Below are positions 59,910 through 64,000 of a stretch of DNA of 64,000 nucleotides, piece by piece. Both the position numbers and the translations under genes were made by a program. How positions within the stretch are numbered: the stretch's first letter is position 1; every line of letters begins with the position of its first letter. Source of the DNA: Micromonospora olivasterospora (GTDB lineage: Bacteria; Actinomycetota; Actinomycetes; Mycobacteriales; Micromonosporaceae); the NCBI RefSeq assembly GCF_007830265.1, contig NZ_VLKE01000001.1, positions 3,844,001 to 3,908,000 on the forward strand, read 5' to 3'. The notes below the pieces were generated by a model that made no database searches, was not told the origin of the DNA, and saw only the letters and a program-made list of their open reading frames with translations.

Positions 59910-59949
59910 CCGCCGATCAGCGATAGCACAAATGGGGCAGCTCCACAGC
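59910..59949 (+). repeat. Dispersed 'GGGGCAGCTCCACAG' element, copy C
   Basis: 40 bp starting right after the reductase stop codon. Matches copy B (25840-25879) at 34 of 40 positions and copy A at 25 of 29. Position suggests a 3'-end or intergenic element. Confidence 0.65.
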
Positions 59950-60031
59950 GCGCCGACGGGTGCGGCGGAAGCCAGGCCGAGCAAGCCCCGGGGCGCGTCG
60001 GCCCTCCACCACGCCGGTAGTGTCGGCCGTC

Positions 60032-61576
60032 ATGCGGATGGTCTACACCTCGGCACCGGACGACGTCTTCTACCCGGCCCGCGAGCGGCTGCTGCGCAAG
60101 TTCGACCGGTGGGCCCGCAAGCAGCGCCGGCCGGTCGACCTGTTCGTCGTGGCGGAGTTGCTCGAGCACCGCTGGTCGGACGGTGACGGGCTCCTCGGGC
60201 GGTGGCAGCCCGAGGACCTGGAGGAGGCGCTGCTCGACTGGTTTCCCCGCAAGGTGACGTTGCCGCCCGACGAGTGGGCCGCGGTCCTGCCGACCGTGGG
60301 CGCGTTCGTCGACTTCCTCTTCGAGCAGGATCTCGCCGACCGGCACTGCGCCGAGCGGCAGCTGCTGCACGGCTTCCTGGACAAGATCGCCGCCCCGTTC
60401 GAGGACGCGATGGCCGACCAGACCCGGTACGGGCTCGCGAAGTTCTGGGCCATGCGGATGCTCGCCGAGGGCGTCGACCCGACCGACCAGGTAGCCGCCG
60501 AGCGGTTCATCGCCGACCTGCACGCGGGCCGCGTCGCCGTCAACCAGGCGCTGCTGAACCGCGTGATGGCCAACCACCTGCGCGCCGAGGACTCCGACCG
60601 GCACCCGCCGGTACCGCTGGTGGCGGTGCCCGACGACGACACGCTCCGCGGGCTGGCCGCCGAGTCGGTGGTCGTACGCCGGCTGCGGGAGTTGGTGCGG
60701 TGGCTCGGTGACGGGCGGGCGCTGACCACGACGGGCAGGCTGCGGCTGGCCGACGCGCGGGAACTCGTCGCGCTGATCGACACCGGCGACGTGCTCGACC
60801 CCGTGATCGGCGACCGGGTGTTCAAGACCCGCAGCAGCGACGAGCTGTACGGGCTCACGGTGCTGGTCACCTGGGCCCGGGCGGCCCGCGTCGTGCGCGT
60901 GGTGAAGGGCCGGCTGGTGCCGGTCAAGGGTGCGGCGAAGGATCTGGCGGACCCGCTCGCGCTGGCCCGGCGGGCCTTCGACGGGCTGTTCGAGCTCGGC
61001 AAAACGGTCTGCGGCGAGGGGTGGGCCGAGTCGGTCCTGCGGTGGCGGTTCGACGACGCCGTGTTCGCCGTGCTGATGGCGCTGTTCGTCGCGCCGGAGC
61101 CGATGCCGGTCGACGAGTTGCGGCAGCTCGCCTACCAGGTGGCCTGCGAGGGGCTGGGGTTCGAGCCCGGCACGGAGGAGCAGGAGCGGGGCTGGCGCCA
61201 GCTCGCCGACAACGACACCGACCGCCTGCTCGACCAGCACGTCAGGCTCGGCGCGGTCGACAAGGACGGCAACCTTGTCGTACTGACGGCCCTGGGCGTC
61301 GGCCTGCTCGCCGGGCACCTGCGTGCGCAGGGCGTGGCCGTGCCGACCGTCGACCAACTGCTGGCCGAGACCGCGGAGGTGGTGGTCGCCACCGCCACCG
61401 GCAGCCCGGCGGAAACAGCCGCCGCCCTCATGCGCGGCTGGTGCGCGCGCAATCCCGCCGCCGCGTCGGCGGAGTTGCGGGCACTGGCCGAGCGCACCGA
61501 CGACCCCGAGCACCGCAGGCTTGCCCTGGCGTACGCCTCCGATCCCCAGCTGGAGCCGGGTCGATCAGGGCTGTAA
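60032..61576 (+). CDS. Large helical protein of unknown function
   Basis: A 514-residue soluble protein, predicted nearly all helical. Opening MRMVYTSAPDDVFYPARERLLRKFDRWARKQRRPVDLFVVAELLEHRW; a winged-helix-like stretch near residues 210-290 (ESVVVRRLRELVRWLGDGRALTTTGRLRLADARELVALIDTGD) with a second, similar one near 395-445 (LDQHVRLGAVDKDGNLVVLTALGVGLLAGHLRAQG). The two may be wHTH-like modules read as 'score-and-threshold' repeats, as in some actinobacterial hypothetical proteins. No catalytic motif. ATG 60032 is preferred over an open frame upstream. Next to a nuclease gene; role unknown. Confidence 0.7.
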   Translation: MRMVYTSAPDDVFYPARERLLRKFDRWARKQRRPVDLFVVAELLEHRWSDGDGLLGRWQPEDLEEALLDWFPRKVTLPPDEWAAVLPTVGAFVDFLFEQDLADRHCAERQLLHGFLDKIAAPFEDAMADQTRYGLAKFWAMRMLAEGVDPTDQVAAERFIADLHAGRVAVNQALLNRVMANHLRAEDSDRHPPVPLVAVPDDDTLRGLAAESVVVRRLRELVRWLGDGRALTTTGRLRLADARELVALIDTGDVLDPVIGDRVFKTRSSDELYGLTVLVTWARAARVVRVVKGRLVPVKGAAKDLADPLALARRAFDGLFELGKTVCGEGWAESVLRWRFDDAVFAVLMALFVAPEPMPVDELRQLAYQVACEGLGFEPGTEEQERGWRQLADNDTDRLLDQHVRLGAVDKDGNLVVLTALGVGLLAGHLRAQGVAVPTVDQLLAETAEVVVATATGSPAETAAALMRGWCARNPAAASAELRALAERTDDPEHRRLALAYASDPQLEPGRSGL

Positions 61577-61819
61577 CTGGGGCAGCGGCCCCCGCTCTGC
61601 GGGGAGCCTCGCCTCTGGGGCGACCGCCGTCCGTAGCCGGTCGAACCACTTCGCGAACTGAGGGTCGTCGTCCAACCTGCCGCAGAATGCGGCGTAGCCC
61701 ATCACCTCCAGGCTGCTGACCTCGGACGACTCGGTTCGGGTCAGCATGAGTTCGCCGATGGCACGTTGCTGGCCTCGGAGCAGCCGGAACGGTCCAGCGA
61801 ATGCTTCGGTGGCAAGCAC
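61565..61819 (-). CDS. Hypothetical protein, 84 aa
   Basis: A GTG-start ORF immediately downstream (29 nt) of the Mrr-like nuclease gene on the same strand; its end overlaps the convergent gene by 12 nt. Sequence: VLATEAFAGPFRLLRGQQRA...VMGYAAFCGRLDDDPQFAKWFDRLRTAV. No known domain. It may be a small partner of the nuclease, or a leftover of a longer gene. Confidence 0.45.
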   Translation of the reverse strand: MLATEAFAGPFRLLRGQQRAIGELMLTRTESSEVSSLEVMGYAAFCGRLDDDPQFAKWFDRLRTAVAPEARLPAERGPLPQLQP

Positions 61820-61848
61820 GTGCTGGGTCTGGCCGTGGCCGCCATCGC

Positions 61849-63405
61849 TCAGTCCAGGTCGCTCGGGTCGATCCGGGCCTTCACCCCCGCATGTTCCGCG
61901 AGCAGGTAGAGCAAGTTGGAGCCGTCGATCAGCTCCAAGGGCTTGCCCGAGGCGAACTCGTACGAGGCGGGTCCGTAGCCGCTCGTCGTGACGAGGATGC
62001 CCTTTGATGCACCCTCGTTCTGGAGTGTGCCGAACAGATCCCGGACAGACGAGACATCGACGGTGTTGCGGTAGCGTTTGGCCTGGATGACGACCTTGCC
62101 GCCGAAGATCGGGCGCGGATCGTACGCCACGCAGTCGACGCCACCGTCCCGGGATGGCCGGGTTTGCTTGGTGTCCAAACCCATCTTGGCGAACAGGTTC
62201 TGGATCAGGCCCTCGAAATCGTTCGGGCTCAGCTTGAGCAGGTTTGGCCGCTGGTCGAGGTCGGCCAGCACGTCGACCTCGTCGATGAACCTCTTGTCGA
62301 CCATCCCGAACTCCAGAACTGGCCGCACTGGCGCCAGCTCAGCAGGCCGCTTTGACACCGACGCGTTCAGGTGGGCCAGGCAGGCGAGCGGCTCGACCAG
62401 GCGAAGGTTGAGCCCGGTGAAGACCTCCCGAGTGGTCCGCAGCGTCACCAGGCACGGCTGGACAGACGCGCCGGTCCGAGGGTCGGTCGTGTCGACGATG
62501 CCGTTGAACGTCACGGTGTCGACGAGCCCCGACCGATCGGCCTCGAACAGCTCGTGCACGGTCCTCAGGGTGACCTGTGCGACGAGGTTGGCGTACCGAT
62601 CCTTGATCTCCTTCGCAGGCCGTGCCGTGGTCGTGATTTCGTCGCGCGACTTGACGTAGCGGAACTCTCGTACGGCGGGGATCACGTCCAGCGTCGGCAG
62701 GTGGTACTCCACCACCAGTTGCCGGGACTCCGGCACGTAGGCCAGACGGTAGTGCTGTGGGAAGTCGTCGGGGTATACGGAGTTGCCCAGCACCATGCCG
62801 AAGTACTCGACGACAGCGGCCGGATCGGCGGCCGCGAAGGCCGCGGCGAAGCGGTCGATCTCGGCGTTGTGTGCGCTCACCTCCGCCTCGACCTTGGCGC
62901 ATTGCTGCTGGTGTCGCCGGTGTGCGACGGACAGTCGTCGCTGTCGGTCGGCTTCAGCGGCGGCGTGCTGCGCTTGGGCCTGCCCGAACGCCTGTTGCGC
63001 TGCGGCGAGCTGCTGCTGGTACTTCGCTTGGCCGCCGAAGAGCTTGCTCAGGCCGCTCGGCGGTGGCGGCTCGAACGTTCGCCAATCGGGTGGTGCCAGG
63101 GGAGTGCCTAAAGTGCCCGGGTTGAAGGGCGGGTGCTGCGCCGATTTCCGGAGCCGGCGGAGGTCGATGTGGTCGTCAACGTCGAGTGTTGTGGCTAGAA
63201 GGTTGTCCAACTCCTCAAGGTGGGCTTGGAGGCCTGAGTTGTCGGCGCCAACCTCAGCAACACGCGCCTCGACGTACAGCCGCTTGCGCTCACGCTCGCT
63301 GGCCGCGGCGGTCCGCTGCGCAGCCTTCATGGCGCGTTCGGCCTCTCGGCGAAGTTGCTGGTGGTGCCGGTATGCCGCGGCTTGAGCCTGCTTCTGTGCG
63401 CGCAC
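61849..63405 (-). CDS. Mrr-like restriction endonuclease with coiled-coil N-terminus
   Basis: A 518-residue protein. Residues 1-75 and about 125-185 are Gln/Ala/Arg/Glu-rich coiled coils (KQAQAAAYRHHQQLRREAERAMKAAQR; KYQQQLAAAQQAFGQAQAQHAAAEADRQRR). A middle beta-rich region (about 200-380) is not recognised. The C-terminus is an Mrr_cat-type PD-(D/E)XK nuclease: LSPNDFEGLIQNLFAKMG, DGGVD (Asp424) and VIQAKRY (Gln441, Lys443), then GILVTTSGYGPASYEFA. Mrr-type enzymes cut modified or foreign DNA. GTG 63405 lies 21 nt after an in-frame stop. Divergent from a helicase gene 91 nt away, in a defence-rich region. Confidence 0.85.
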   Translation of the reverse strand: MRAQKQAQAAAYRHHQQLRREAERAMKAAQRTAAASERERKRLYVEARVAEVGADNSGLQAHLEELDNLLATTLDVDDHIDLRRLRKSAQHPPFNPGTLGTPLAPPDWRTFEPPPPSGLSKLFGGQAKYQQQLAAAQQAFGQAQAQHAAAEADRQRRLSVAHRRHQQQCAKVEAEVSAHNAEIDRFAAAFAAADPAAVVEYFGMVLGNSVYPDDFPQHYRLAYVPESRQLVVEYHLPTLDVIPAVREFRYVKSRDEITTTARPAKEIKDRYANLVAQVTLRTVHELFEADRSGLVDTVTFNGIVDTTDPRTGASVQPCLVTLRTTREVFTGLNLRLVEPLACLAHLNASVSKRPAELAPVRPVLEFGMVDKRFIDEVDVLADLDQRPNLLKLSPNDFEGLIQNLFAKMGLDTKQTRPSRDGGVDCVAYDPRPIFGGKVVIQAKRYRNTVDVSSVRDLFGTLQNEGASKGILVTTSGYGPASYEFASGKPLELIDGSNLLYLLAEHAGVKARIDPSDLD

Positions 63406-63496
63406 CTGCCGCGCGAGCGGCTGCTGTCAGCCACTGACCGTCTCCGGGCAGAACCCTCACGGTAGTGTCCGAGGCGTCTCCTGGGAGGTGGGGTCG

Positions 63497-64000
63497 ATGC
63501 TGGCTGGGCTGGAGGTGCCGCCCGCCGTCGAGGCGGAGCGCGTCATCACGGCCGTGCTGGCCGACCTGCGCTCCGGTGACCACCGCGGGGTGGTCGTCGA
63601 CTCGCCGCCCGGCGCCGGCAAGTCGACCCTGGTCGTCCGGGCCGCCGTCGAGCTGGCCGCCGCCGGCGAGCCGCTGATCGTCATCGCGCAGACCAACGAG
63701 CAGGTCGACGACCTCATCGACCGGCTCGCCCGCAAGGCCCCCGAGCTGCGCATCGGCCGCCTCTCCGCCGCCGACTACAAGGAGACCGACCGGGTCAGGG
63801 GCCACGACACGGTCCGGGTGGCCGCGAAGGTCGCCGACCTCGCCGACTCTGCCGTCATCATCGGTACGGCCGCCAAGTGGGCCACGGTCACCGACGGCTC
63901 CTGGCCGTGGGCGATCGTCGACGAGGCGTACCAGATGCGGTCGGACGCCCTGCTGCGCGTGGCCGGTAGGTTCGAGCGGGCGCTGTTCGTGGGGGACCCC
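63497..64000 (+). CDS. AAA-domain helicase-like ATPase, 5' part only
   Basis: The first 168 residues are visible and the gene runs off the window. Walker A VVVDSPPGAGKSTLVVRAA is near residues 31-49, then LIVIAQTNEQVDDLIDRLARK (motif Ia-like), VIIGTAAKWATV and WAIVDEAYQM (Walker B/motif II, DEAY) with FERALFVGDP (motif III start). This is the UvrD/Dna2-like AAA_11/AAA_12 helicase pattern. GGGAGGTGGGG precedes the ATG at the right distance. Its job depends on genes beyond the window. Confidence 0.83.
   Translation, partial: MLAGLEVPPAVEAERVITAVLADLRSGDHRGVVVDSPPGAGKSTLVVRAAVELAAAGEPLIVIAQTNEQVDDLIDRLARKAPELRIGRLSAADYKETDRVRGHDTVRVAAKVADLADSAVIIGTAAKWATVTDGSWPWAIVDEAYQMRSDALLRVAGRFERALFVGDP

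Overview
The window is a high-GC actinobacterial chromosome segment. Its gene content fits a Micromonospora-like member of the Micromonosporaceae: a prfB-ftsE-ftsX-smpB-ssrA backbone, a 10-methyl fatty acid (tuberculostearic-type) locus, many GTG starts, several apparently leaderless promoters, and hairpin terminators without a U-tract. No taxonomic marker was compared, so the genus is an inference.

Layout. 0-5 kb: the 3' end of a PadR regulator, peptide release factor 2, the division ABC complex FtsEX, SmpB and tmRNA. 5-14 kb: a lipoprotein, a frameshifted thiamine-diphosphate decarboxylase, MTA phosphorylase, a YqgE protein, tRNA-Ala(GGC), a methyltransferase, two aldo/keto reductases and hemerythrin-like proteins. 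14.5-22 kb: a linaridin-type RiPP cluster. It has a 55-residue precursor with the PxxxTP leader motif, LinH, LinL, a phytoene-desaturase-like FAD enzyme and a CypM-like N-methyltransferase, all overlapping by 4 nt after the precursor, plus a divergent two-gene ABC exporter. 22-25.4 kb: a MoxR-type AAA+ ATPase with a VWA protein. 25.4-29 kb: minisatellite DNA, a DinB-like protein, a GlxA-type regulator, an MFS transporter and a DUF427 protein. 29-33.4 kb: tmsA-tmsB (tmsB is frameshifted three times, each in a G/C run) and an ArsR/SRPBCC pair. 33.8-36.5 kb: an uncharacterised pair of a RecB/Cas4-like nuclease with four candidate Fe-S cysteines and an unknown 508-residue partner. 36.8-45 kb: an S41 peptidase with a divergent ArsR regulator, a GGDEF-EAL protein, a TipA-like MerR regulator, and a gluconokinase/gluconate permease operon. 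45-49.7 kb: small accessory genes, several carrying minisatellites.

49.8-64 kb is rich in defence genes: an HNH nuclease with a PLD/DEAD/DUF3427 helicase, an AT-richer two-gene ATPase + DUF4435/TOPRIM operon resembling PARIS (AriA/AriB), an XRE-DUF5919 regulator with an inositol-monophosphatase-like enzyme, an Mrr-like nuclease, and the start of an AAA helicase cut by the window edge.

How the parts may work together. The RiPP genes form one pathway: precursor, LinH/LinL modification, N-methylation, and export. The PARIS-like pair next to a restriction-like operon fits the idea that PARIS guards against anti-restriction proteins. Minisatellites and a dispersed 40-bp element recur outside the core genes. 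Four single-base deficits, all in G/C runs, suggest assembly error at least as strongly as true gene decay.
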